Origin: Streptomyces flaveolus
Lineage (GTDB): Bacteria; Actinomycetota; Actinomycetes; Streptomycetales; Streptomycetaceae
Length of the DNA stretch: 64,000 nt
Assembly: GCF_000716535.1 (NCBI RefSeq)
Contig: NZ_JNWV01000026.1
Coordinates: forward strand, 62,001-126,000
Direction of reading: 5' to 3'
Positions 17,444-25,043 of the stretch are shown one piece after another; the stretch's first letter is position 1; every line of letters begins with the position of its first letter. The notes below the pieces were generated by a model. That model made no database searches, was not told the DNA's origin, and saw only the letters and a program-made list of their open reading frames with translations. Both the position numbers and the translations under genes were made by a program.

Positions 17444-18144
17444 CTGGACCTCCGTGAGCGAGAGGGCTGTGCCGGAAGCGAGTGCTGCCGACGCCTTCGA
17501 AGCTACGGAAGTCCGCAGGCCAGGGGATCGGAGCAGGGGTGGATCACGGGTGGAACCTGGAATCGGCCCGCCTCCACCCAGGGGTGGAGAGATCCTCGGG
17601 GGCGGATGGTGGGTGGTCGTAAGGGGCGGGGTGGCGGTGGTGGTGACGGTGTTACCGGGCGGTGGGTCCGGACAGGCGGATCAGGCCAGTGGGGTTCGTG
17701 CTGAACAGGCGGGACACGGCCGGAGGGGCCGCCGTGCAGCAACTGGGCTGGGGGCAGCGTGGGCTCTCGTGGGGTAATCGGGCGGTGGCCGCTCGGGGTC
17801 GCCCCTGGGCCGCCGGCCGACGGACGACCCGCGGCCAGCGGTATTGGCGAGCTGGCGAGCTGGCAACAGCGGACACCCTGCCTCCCACCGGTCCACTCAC
17901 GCCGTCCGGCCCGGGGCTCATCCCGGAATGCCCCGGCAGGCGTCCACTCGGACGCCACCGGGCAAACCCTGACCCAGCCCCGGCCCGCCTGCCCGGCGGG
18001 ACCCGCTTCCAAGCGAGCCCCGCCTACGCCACTGCCCCGCCCGGCAACGGACACCCACACGGAACGCCTGCCCTGACCTAGACCGCATCCCGGACGACCA
18101 CCCCCATCGGCGGAAGCCCCGTCGGCCAAGGTCCAGCGCAGCGG
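17444..18144. other. 700-bp intergenic region
   Basis: No convincing gene: the open frames here have the low-complexity composition of GC-rich noncoding DNA. It holds GGGTGGA repeated at 17537-17543, 17548-17554 and 17582-17588, and a palindrome (listed separately), 75-150 bp upstream of the membrane-protein operon. No clear terminator for parE was seen. Confidence 0.6.
17572..17589. promoter_or_regulatory. Palindrome CTCCACCC-ag-GGGTGGAG
   Basis: Perfect 8-bp arms with a 2-bp centre, about 130 bp upstream of the operon that starts at 17443, with two further GGGTGGA half-sites nearer the operon. Possible operator for the operon's own NarL-type regulator. Confidence 0.45.
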
Positions 18145-20268
18145 CTACGCGTCGATGCGTGACCGGTCCAGCGTCGCCGCCGAGCTGGAGATGAACTCCT
18201 TGCGGGGTGCCACGTCGTTGCCCATCAGCAGGTCGAAGACCTGTTCGGCGGCCTCCAGGTCGGAGAGGTTGATGCGGCGCAGGGTGCGGTGACGCGGGTC
18301 CATCGTGGTCTCGGCCAGCTGGTCGGCGTCCATCTCGCCCAGACCCTTGTAGCGCTGGATGGAGTCCTTGTACCGGATGCCCTTGCTCTGGAACTCCATG
18401 AGCTTGTCGCGCAGCTCACGGTCGGAGTACGTGTAGACGTACTTCTCCTGCCCCTTCTTCGGCTGGATCAGCTCGATGCGGTGCAGCGGCGGCACGGCGG
18501 CGAAGACCCGGCCGGCCTCGACCATGGGCCGCATGTAGCGCTGGAACAGCGTGAGCAGCAGACAGCGGATGTGGGAGCCGTCCACATCGGCGTCGGTCAT
18601 CATGATGATCTTGCCGTAGCGGGCCTGGTCAATGTCGAAGGTGCGGCCCGAGCCCGCTCCTATGACCTGGATGATCGCGCCGCACTCGGCGTTCTTGAGC
18701 ATGTCGGTGACCGACGACCGCTGCACGTTGAGGATCTTGCCGCGGATCGGCAGCAGGGCCTGGAACTCGGAGTTCCGCGCCAGCTTGGCCGTACCCAGCG
18801 CGGAGTCGCCCTCGACGATGAACAGCTCGCTGCGGTCGACGTCATCGCTGCGGCAGTCGGCGAGCTTGGCCGGCAGGGAGGAGGACTCCAGGGCCGTCTT
18901 CCGGCGCTGAGCGTCCTTGTGCTGCCGGGCCGCGACCCGGGTGCGGGCAGCCGCGACCACCTTCTCCATGACCACCCGGGCCTGCGCGGCGGCATCCCGC
19001 TTGGTGGCCGTGAGGAACGCCTTCAGTTCCTTGCTGATCACGCTGTTCACGATCCGGCGGGCCGCCGAGGTACCGAGGACCTCCTTGGTCTGTCCCTCGA
19101 ACTGCGGCTCGGCCAGCCGGACCGTGACGACGGCGGTGAGGCCCTCCAGGGCGTCGTCCTTGACGATGTTGTCCTCGGCCACGCGCAGCAGCTTCTTGGC
19201 GCGCAGCACATCGTTCAGCGTCTGGGTGAGGGCCTGCTCGAAACCGGTGACGTGGGTGCCGCCCTTGGGGGTGGCGATGATGTTGACGAAAGACCTGACG
19301 GTCGTGTCGTAGCCCGTGCCCCACCGCATCGCGACGTCGACGCCCAGCTCGCGGGTGACCTCGGTGGGGGTCATCTGACCGTGTTCGTCCAGGACCGGGA
19401 CAGTCTCCTTGAAGGTGCCCTTGCCCGAGAAGCGGAGGACGTCGCAGATCGCCTTGTCGTTCGCCAGGTACTCGCAGAACTCGCTGATACCGCCGTCGAA
19501 GCGGAACGACTCCTCGCCCTTGCTGCCGCCCTCGCCCAGGCCGAACTCGTCACGGACGACGATGGTCAGGCCGGGCACCAGGAACGCGGTCTGCCGGGCG
19601 CGCTGGTGCAGGTTCTCCAGGGACAGCTTGGCGTCCCTGAGGAAGATCTGCCGGTCGGCCCAGTAGCGCACGCGGGTGCCGGTGCGCGTCTTGGGGATCT
19701 TCTTGGCCTTGCGCAGACCGCTCTTGGCCTCGAACTTCGCGTCGGCCCCCTCGGCGGCGAAGGCTCCGGGCACGCCGCGCCGGAAGCTGATGGCGTGCGT
19801 GTGGCCGCCCCGGTCCACCTCGACGTCGAGGCGGGCGGAGAGGGCGTTGACCACGGAGGCACCGACGCCGTGCAGACCGCCGGAGGCCGCGTAGGAGCCG
19901 CCTCCGAACTTGCCGCCGGCGTGCAGCTTGGTCATGACGACCTCGACGCCGGACAGGCCGGTCTTCGGTTCCACGTCCACGGGGATCCCGCGGCCGTTGT
20001 CGCGCACCTCGACGGAGCCGTCGTCGTGGAGGATCACCTCGATGTGGTCGCAGTAGCCGCCGAGGGCCTCGTCCACCGAGTTGTCGATGATCTCCCACAG
20101 GCAGTGCATCAGACCGCGGCTGTCGGTCGAACCGATGTACATACCGGGGCGCTTGCGCACGGCCTCAAGTCCCTCGAGGACGAGCAGGTGCCGCGCGGTG
20201 TAGTTGGAACCGTCCCGGTCTGCTCCTGCCAGCAGCGCTGTGGACGGCACGGACGTATCGGCGGTCAC
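18145..20268 (-). CDS. parE: DNA topoisomerase IV subunit B (ParE)
   Basis: 707-residue GHKL ATPase subunit of topoisomerase IV. ATP site: EIIDNSVDEAL, DNGRGIPVD and GGLHGVGASVVNALS. The transducer domain follows, then the TOPRIM domain with EGDSALGTAKLARN and TDADVDGSHIRCLLLTLFQR (metal-binding acidic residues), and the C-terminal PQRYKGLGEMDADQL-type block (here IQRYKGLGEMDADQLAETTM). The length is slightly above typical ParE and well short of insert-bearing gyrase B. The GTG at 20268 has GAGGAG 8 nt upstream. Partner parC lies at the left edge of the window on the other strand. Confidence 0.95.
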   Translation of the reverse strand: MTADTSVPSTALLAGADRDGSNYTARHLLVLEGLEAVRKRPGMYIGSTDSRGLMHCLWEIIDNSVDEALGGYCDHIEVILHDDGSVEVRDNGRGIPVDVEPKTGLSGVEVVMTKLHAGGKFGGGSYAASGGLHGVGASVVNALSARLDVEVDRGGHTHAISFRRGVPGAFAAEGADAKFEAKSGLRKAKKIPKTRTGTRVRYWADRQIFLRDAKLSLENLHQRARQTAFLVPGLTIVVRDEFGLGEGGSKGEESFRFDGGISEFCEYLANDKAICDVLRFSGKGTFKETVPVLDEHGQMTPTEVTRELGVDVAMRWGTGYDTTVRSFVNIIATPKGGTHVTGFEQALTQTLNDVLRAKKLLRVAEDNIVKDDALEGLTAVVTVRLAEPQFEGQTKEVLGTSAARRIVNSVISKELKAFLTATKRDAAAQARVVMEKVVAAARTRVAARQHKDAQRRKTALESSSLPAKLADCRSDDVDRSELFIVEGDSALGTAKLARNSEFQALLPIRGKILNVQRSSVTDMLKNAECGAIIQVIGAGSGRTFDIDQARYGKIIMMTDADVDGSHIRCLLLTLFQRYMRPMVEAGRVFAAVPPLHRIELIQPKKGQEKYVYTYSDRELRDKLMEFQSKGIRYKDSIQRYKGLGEMDADQLAETTMDPRHRTLRRINLSDLEAAEQVFDLLMGNDVAPRKEFISSSAATLDRSRIDA

Positions 20269-20709
20269 GCGGTTCGCTCCTCGCTGAATTTCAGGTGGCC
20301 CCCTTTTGGGTAAGGGGGCGGCTTCGGTCGCCGCACAGAGGGTACCGAGCCCTGGTAGAGCCGGTGTAACGCCACCCTCGTCGGCAAGTCAGACTAGTCC
20401 AGGCTCGTATGCACGTTCGATCCCTCGATGGAGTGAAGCACACATCACGTTCCCTTCGAGGCATGAACCATTTAGGCTCCGGGCACGTCCTCATGAACAA
20501 CCGGCAACCCGGCCGGGAGGACCGAGACAGCAAGACAGCGCGAACCCGTACGCATACAAGAGACGCAATACGGCACATTCGCCGCCAACCGGCAGCAGAC
20601 AGCCGCCCCGGAAAGATTTTTTCGAGGAAAAGCCACGAGCGGGAACGTTTTCGGGCTGGTTGGATGTTGACCCTGGTACGACAGCTCGTCGAGCTAGAGA
20701 AGAGGCGAC
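20269..20709. other. Divergent control region of parE and the 20710 gene
   Basis: 440 bp, richer in A/T than the neighbouring genes, with no credible coding frame. It holds the parE leader hairpin (20298-20319). On the plus strand, GGGAAC (20641-20646) followed by 19 nt and GTT resembles an ECF/sigma-R-type promoter, and TTGACC (20667-20672) could be a -35. None is certain. Confidence 0.4.
20298..20319 (-). promoter_or_regulatory. Hairpin in the parE leader
   Basis: GCCCCCTT-N6-AAGGGGGC, a perfect 8-bp stem with a 6-nt loop, 30 nt before the parE start and upstream of its ribosome site. It could act as an attenuator or an mRNA-stability element. Confidence 0.45.
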
Positions 20710-20940
20710 GTGACTACTGTTCTGACCCCCGCGAGCCCGTTGACGGCCGCCGATCGCTGCGACCGCTGCGGCGCCCAGGCATACCTGCGCGTCGTCCTGC
20801 TCAGCGGCGGAGAACTGCTCTTCTGCGCCCACCACGGTCGCAAGTTCGAGCCGGAACTCAAGAAGATCGCCGCTGAGATACAGGACGAGACGGAGCGGCT
20901 GACGTCCGTTCCGAACACCGTTTCCGACGAAGAGCGCTGA
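20710..20940 (+). CDS. DUF7455-type small zinc-knuckle-like protein
   Basis: 76 residues, no recognised enzyme domain. A Cys-x2-Cys pair (DRCDRCGAQAY, near 17-20) and a second Cys-x-x-His (FCAHHGRKF, near 39-42) suggest one zinc ribbon, followed by an amphipathic, acidic C-terminal helix. GTG at 20710 has AGAGG at short spacing. It sits between parE and hrdB in this window and is followed by a strong bidirectional terminator. Proteins of this kind are widespread in actinobacteria; function unknown. Confidence 0.8.
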   Translation: MTTVLTPASPLTAADRCDRCGAQAYLRVVLLSGGELLFCAHHGRKFEPELKKIAAEIQDETERLTSVPNTVSDEER

Positions 20941-20979
20941 ATCTCGCACCACGACGAGCCAGCCCCGGCACAGGCCGGT

Positions 20980-21019
20980 GCACGGGCGGCCGCTCCTCAC
21001 CAGGAGCGGCCGCCCGTGC
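20980..21019. terminator. Strong bidirectional terminator
   Basis: Perfect 18-bp G/C stem (20980-20997 with 21002-21019) and a 4-nt loop, between the convergent 20710 gene and the protease gene. Confidence 0.85.
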
Positions 21020-21039
21020 TCATACCCGCATACGCGCGC

Positions 21040-21894
21040 TTACGAGCTCGCGGAGGGCTGTGTCCCTGCGTCCGGCCGCAGCGCTCGTACGATCTCCGAG
21101 ACGCGCGTGTAGACGCCGGGGAGCCCGGGCTGCCCGCAGCCGCTCCCCCACGACACGAGACCGATCAGCCGTCCCCCGGCCACCAAAGGCCCGCCGCTGT
21201 CCCCCTGGCAGGCGTCGGGGCCGCCGCCGGCCTCACCGGCGCACAGCATGGTGGTGGCCCGGTAGGCGCCGTCGGGGCCACCGGGAAAGGCGCGGGCGCA
21301 CATCTCGTCGGGCAGTACGCGTACGCGCGCGGCATGGAGCCGGTGCGCGTAGGCGCCTCCGCCGGTCGTGTCCCCCCACCCGGACACCATGGCCTGCGTG
21401 CCCGGTGCGTACGCCGGATCGCCGGCGCCCGCCATGGCCACGACCGCACTCTGCGGCAGCGGTCCGGCGAGCCCGAGGACCGCGAAGTCCCCTGAGTTGG
21501 TCGTGACGTCGTACGCGGGATTCAGCCGGATCTCCCGCACGGCGATCTCCTCGCCCTGCTCCGACAGCAGGTCGGTGCGACCCGCGATGACCTTGAGGTC
21601 GCGCACACGGTTCGGCGGTGCCCCGAGGACCTCCTCGGACAGACAGTGGGCCGCGGTGACGACGGTCGTGCGCCCGACGGCCACAGCGCCGCAGAACTGG
21701 CCCGCCCTCATACCTCCGAACCGGTCACGGCTGGCCAGCGCCACCGTCCACGGAGCCTGGGAGACGTCGATCGGGAACCCTCCGACGACGACGCTGTCGG
21801 CGACGGCGGGAACCGCGCTCACCATGGGTATCGCGGTCACGGTGGCCGCCAGGGCCAGCGGCCGGATCAGTGCCCGGACAACGGAACGGCGCAT
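21040..21894 (-). CDS. Secreted trypsin-like serine protease (S1A)
   Basis: 284 residues. A signal peptide (basic [13 protein letters not shown], hydrophobic core, cleavage probably after VPAVAD or nearby) leads to a chymotrypsin-fold protease starting [17 protein letters not shown]. Catalytic triad: His in VVTAAHCL, Asp in GDFAVLGL, Ser in [10 protein letters not shown], with a DACQGD specificity pocket Asp typical of trypsin-like (Arg/Lys) cleavage. Six Cys residues can pair. ATG at 21894 follows GAGGAG. It follows hrdB on the same strand but is separated from it by a terminator. Confidence 0.9.
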   Translation of the reverse strand: MRRSVVRALIRPLALAATVTAIPMVSAVPAVADSVVVGGFPIDVSQAPWTVALASRDRFGGMRAGQFCGAVAVGRTTVVTAAHCLSEEVLGAPPNRVRDLKVIAGRTDLLSEQGEEIAVREIRLNPAYDVTTNSGDFAVLGLAGPLPQSAVVAMAGAGDPAYAPGTQAMVSGWGDTTGGGAYAHRLHAARVRVLPDEMCARAFPGGPDGAYRATTMLCAGEAGGGPDACQGDSGGPLVAGGRLIGLVSWGSGCGQPGLPGVYTRVSEIVRALRPDAGTQPSASS

Positions 21895-21906
21895 GCATGC
21901 TCCTCA

Positions 21907-21933
21907 CTCTGGGTCCTCCAGGGACACCCAGAG
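21907..21933. promoter_or_regulatory. Inverted repeat before the protease gene
   Basis: CTCTGGGT-N11-ACCCAGAG, perfect 8-bp arms, starting 13 bp upstream of the protease ATG and overlapping its ribosome-site region. It could be an operator or an RNA hairpin that masks translation. Confidence 0.5.
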
Positions 21934-21963
21934 TCATCCACGTCACGAAAGCGCGCAGCACGA

Positions 21964-21995
21964 AGGCCCGGCCCCCACGAGGGGGACCGGGCCTT
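21964..21995 (-). terminator. hrdB terminator
   Basis: Stem of about 13 bp with one bulge (AAGGCCCGG-c-CCCC against GGGGG-a-CCGGGCCTT), loop ACGA, ending 21 nt after the hrdB stop. On the minus strand it is followed by a short CGTGCTTTCG stretch without a U-tract. Confidence 0.8.
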
Positions 21996-22016
21996 TCGCC
22001 GTCGGACGACCGCGAC

Positions 22017-23558
22017 CTAGTCGAGGTAGTCGCGCAGCACCTGCGAACGCGACGGGTGGCGCAGCTTCGACATGGTCTTGGACTCGATCTGGCGGATGCG
22101 CTCACGCGTCACGCCGTACACCTTGCCGATCTCGTCGAGGGTCTTCGGCTGACCGTCGGTGAGACCGAAGCGCATGGAGACGACGCCCGCCTCGCGCTCG
22201 GACAGGGTGTCCAGGACGGAGTGCAACTGCTCCTGCAGGAGCGTGAAGCTGACCGCGTCGGCCGGGACGACGGCCTCGGAGTCCTCGATGAGGTCACCGA
22301 ACTCGCTGTCGCCGTCCTCGCCCAGCGGGGTGTGCAGCGAGATGGGCTCGCGGCCGTACTTCTGGACCTCGATGACCTTCTCCGGGGTCATGTCGAGTTC
22401 CTTGGCCAGCTCCTCCGGGGTGGGCTCGCGGCCCAGGTCCTGGAGCATCTGGCGCTGCACGCGCGCGAGCTTGTTGATGACCTCGACCATGTGCACCGGG
22501 ATACGGATGGTGCGGGCCTGGTCGGCCATGGCGCGGGTGATCGCCTGACGGATCCACCAGGTGGCGTACGTGGAGAACTTGTAGCCCTTGGTGTAGTCGA
22601 ACTTCTCGACCGCGCGGATCAGACCGAGGTTGCCCTCCTGGATGAGGTCCAGGAAGAGCATGCCGCGACCCGTGTAGCGCTTGGCCAGGGAGACCACCAG
22701 ACGGAGGTTGGCCTCCAGGAGGTGGTTCTTGGCGCGACGGCCGTCCTCGGCGATGATCTCCAGCTCGCGCTTGAGCTTCGGGGCGAGCTTGTCGGAGTTC
22801 GCCAGCTTGTCCTCGGCGAACAGACCCGCCTCGATGCGCTTGGCCAGCTCGACTTCCTGCTCGGCGTTGAGCAGGGGGACCTTGCCGATCTGCTTCAGGT
22901 AGTCCTTGACCGGGTCGGCGGTGGCACCGGCCGCGGCGACCTGCTGCGCGGGCGCGTCGTCCTCGTCCTCGTCGGACAGGACGAAGCCGGCGCTCTCGGC
23001 GCCCTCGGGCTCGTCGGCGACCTTGGTGTCCTCGAGAACCTCTTCCTCGAGAATCTCGACGTCGTCCTTCTTGGCCGTGGTCTTCTTGGCGGCCGTCTTC
23101 TTCGCAACGGCTGCCTTCTTCGCGACCGTCTTCTTGGCGGTCGCCTTCTTGGCGACGGCCTTCTTGGGTGCGGCTTCTTCGGCGGAATCGGCTGCGTCCG
23201 GAGCGGCGGGCTCCGCGGGGGCGGCCGTGGTGGCGGTGGCCTTCCTGGTGGTCACCGTCTTCGCCGCGACCGTCTTGGTGGCGGTGCGCTTGGCGGGGCT
23301 CTTTGCTGCGACGCTCTTGCGGGTGCGCTTGGGCTCTGCGGCACTGACCATCAGCGTCACACCCTCTTCCTCAAGGATCTGGTTGAGGCTGCGCAGTACG
23401 TTCTTCCACTGAGTGGCCGGAATCTGGTCAGCTTCGAAGGCCCGACGCACATCGTCGCCGGCGATCTGCCCCTCAGCCTTTCCCCGCTCAATGAGCGCCA
23501 TGACAGAGACGGACTCGGCGATCTCCGGCGGGAGCGTACGGGATGTGCTGGCCGACAC
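22017..23558 (-). CDS. hrdB: RNA polymerase principal sigma factor HrdB
   Basis: 513-residue group 1 sigma factor that directs RNA polymerase to housekeeping promoters. After a conserved N-terminal segment comes a Lys/Ala/Thr-rich stretch (about 85-190) and an acidic patch, both typical of Streptomyces HrdB. Then region 1.2 ([16 protein letters not shown]), region 2 with the -10-binding helix ([20 protein letters not shown]), region 3 ([13 protein letters not shown]) and region 4.2 HTH ([20 protein letters not shown]). The GTG at 23556-23558 has GAGAGG 6 nt upstream and gives the N-terminus [20 protein letters not shown] known for HrdB; an in-frame extension upstream is not expected to be translated. 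It is flanked by whiH upstream, as in S. coelicolor. Confidence 0.97.
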   Translation of the reverse strand: MSASTSRTLPPEIAESVSVMALIERGKAEGQIAGDDVRRAFEADQIPATQWKNVLRSLNQILEEEGVTLMVSAAEPKRTRKSVAAKSPAKRTATKTVAAKTVTTRKATATTAAPAEPAAPDAADSAEEAAPKKAVAKKATAKKTVAKKAAVAKKTAAKKTTAKKDDVEILEEEVLEDTKVADEPEGAESAGFVLSDEDEDDAPAQQVAAAGATADPVKDYLKQIGKVPLLNAEQEVELAKRIEAGLFAEDKLANSDKLAPKLKRELEIIAEDGRRAKNHLLEANLRLVVSLAKRYTGRGMLFLDLIQEGNLGLIRAVEKFDYTKGYKFSTYATWWIRQAITRAMADQARTIRIPVHMVEVINKLARVQRQMLQDLGREPTPEELAKELDMTPEKVIEVQKYGREPISLHTPLGEDGDSEFGDLIEDSEAVVPADAVSFTLLQEQLHSVLDTLSEREAGVVSMRFGLTDGQPKTLDEIGKVYGVTRERIRQIESKTMSKLRHPSRSQVLRDYLD

Positions 23559-23993
23559 GAACAACCTCTCGGAACGTTGGAAAACGGCTTCCGGCACCGT
23601 CCACTGCGGACAGGAGCCGACCACCGGCCTGGGGATGGGCCGACGGCGCGGGCGGGGGCCGGGAAGATTCACAGCGCCTGGATCGGCGTCCGTATTCCTT
23701 CCGCGGCTGTCACCTCTTAGGTCATCGCGCTGTCTCCACGAGCGTTACGCCCAATCTGCGTGGCCCGAGTCACACCCCGTATACGGTCAAAGGCGATCAG
23801 ACATGTGCAAATGAGATCGTCCTTGGCCTTCGGACCGGCCTCACCCACGACCAGGGCTTCCCGTCACCGCCGGACCCGGCCGGACTCCAGATGGTCCGGC
23901 GGGGTCCGGCGGCGGCCGGTACCCGGGCCTGGTGCCGCCACGAGTACCACGAGAACGCCGCACACCGGCGACCGCACCGCGTTCCTCGCGAGG
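23559..23993. other. hrdB promoter region and whiH 3' flank
   Basis: 435 bp with no credible gene. On the minus strand, GGAAT (23698-23694) followed by 18 nt and GCT resembles the sigma-R-type hrdB P2 promoter known in S. coelicolor, but the -10 match is imperfect. TTGACC (minus strand, about 23787-23792) next to GTATAC is a candidate -35 for the main promoter. Positions of start sites cannot be read with confidence. Confidence 0.45.
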
Positions 23994-24881
23994 TCAGTGC
24001 TCGCGCGGGGCGGGGACCACGCGCTCCACCTCGGGGTGGACGGTGAGGAGCTGGCGCATGGCGGTCTCCGCCGCCGTGCCGTCCCCGGTACCAAGCGCGT
24101 CGACGATCCGCGCGTGCTGCGCGAGGGACGCCTCGTTCGGCCGGTCACAGCCGGTGACCGGGCCGCCGGAGACCTGGAGCGCCGCCGAGACGATGCCGGA
24201 CAGGTGCTCCAGCATGCGGTTGCCCGCGATCTGGATGAGCAGCGCGTGGAACTCGGTGTCGGCCCGCGAATAGGTGAGCGCGTCACCCTGGGCCAGCGCA
24301 TGGCTCATGATCTCTACCATGTCGCAGAGGCGCTGCTGCACCTCCTCGCGCCCGTGTCCGGCGGCGAGACGGGCGGCGAGCGGCTCGATCGTCCAGCGCA
24401 GCTCGCTCAGTTCCCGGCGCTGGTCGTCGCGCTGCGGCCCGAAGGCCCGCCACTCGATGATGTCCGGGTCGAGAAGGTTCCAGTCGCTGACGGGACGCAC
24501 GCGCGTGCCGACGTTCGGACGGGCGCTGACCAGGCCCTTGGCCTCCAGGACGCGGAGGGACTCGCGGACGACGGTGCGGGAGACCTCGAAACGCTGGCCG
24601 ATCTCCTCCGGCACCAGCGGGCGGTCGGCGCCCAGGTCACCGGAGACGATCATCTGTCCCAGCTGCTGTACGAGTTGGCCGTGCAGTCCGCGTCCGCGGC
24701 TGCCCGAGGCCCGCCTGCCGACACGGCCCAGTTCGGGATCCCCGCCGTCCCAGGCGGGCGCGCCGACGCGGTCGGCCACCGGGGCCTCGGCGTAGGGGTA
24801 GCGGTCGAGTTCGCCCGGGCCGGCCAGACCAGAGTCTGCGGAGCGGGCGGCGGTCATCATGGTGTGCGCAAGGGTACTCAC
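23994..24881 (-). CDS. whiH: Sporulation regulator WhiH (GntR/FadR family)
   Basis: 295-residue transcription factor required in Streptomyces for septation of aerial hyphae. Residues about 66-130 are the GntR winged helix (LHGQLVQQLGQMIVSGDL, then VPEEIGQRFEVSRTVVRESL); residues about 160-285 are an FCD ligand-binding domain of the FadR group, suggesting a small carboxylate ligand. GTG at 24881 has AAAGGA nearby and gives MSTLAHTMMTAARSADSGLA. The long frame upstream is not expected to be translated. Position next to hrdB and the upstream sigma-WhiG-like promoter support the identification. Confidence 0.93.
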   Translation of the reverse strand: MSTLAHTMMTAARSADSGLAGPGELDRYPYAEAPVADRVGAPAWDGGDPELGRVGRRASGSRGRGLHGQLVQQLGQMIVSGDLGADRPLVPEEIGQRFEVSRTVVRESLRVLEAKGLVSARPNVGTRVRPVSDWNLLDPDIIEWRAFGPQRDDQRRELSELRWTIEPLAARLAAGHGREEVQQRLCDMVEIMSHALAQGDALTYSRADTEFHALLIQIAGNRMLEHLSGIVSAALQVSGGPVTGCDRPNEASLAQHARIVDALGTGDGTAAETAMRQLLTVHPEVERVVPAPREH

Positions 24882-24973
24882 GGATCCTTTGTCGGCGCCC
24901 CCTCCAACTCCCTTGAGGTCTTTGGTGAAAAGCACACGAAAGGGTGATCGCTCACGGCGTCGCAATTGACGCC

Positions 24974-25000
24974 TTATCGAAAAGAAATGGGCTTTCTTCG
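24974..25000 (-). promoter_or_regulatory. Candidate sigma-WhiG promoter of whiH
   Basis: On the minus strand CGAA, a 15-nt spacer, then TTCGATAA, against the FliA/WhiG consensus TAAA-N15-GCCGATAA: 6 of 8 match in the -10 and the spacer is exact. Distance to the whiH GTG is about 90 nt. whiH is a known WhiG target. Confidence 0.6.
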
Positions 25001-25043
25001 AGGAGTTGTGCACACAGGGAGAACGGAAGCGTACGGACGGTTG

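Noticed and set aside
17503..18129. 208-codon minus-strand frame in the 17.4-18.1 kb gap
   Set aside because: Low-complexity Pro/Gly/Arg composition, no ribosome site and no folded-looking segment.
18289..20313. Plus-strand frame opposite parE
   Set aside because: Antisense artefact; composition has no protein-like features and parE is certain.
20467..20490. Second iron box near 20470 (TTTAGGCTCC)
   Set aside because: Only the central 7-8 bases match; both flanks fail the consensus.
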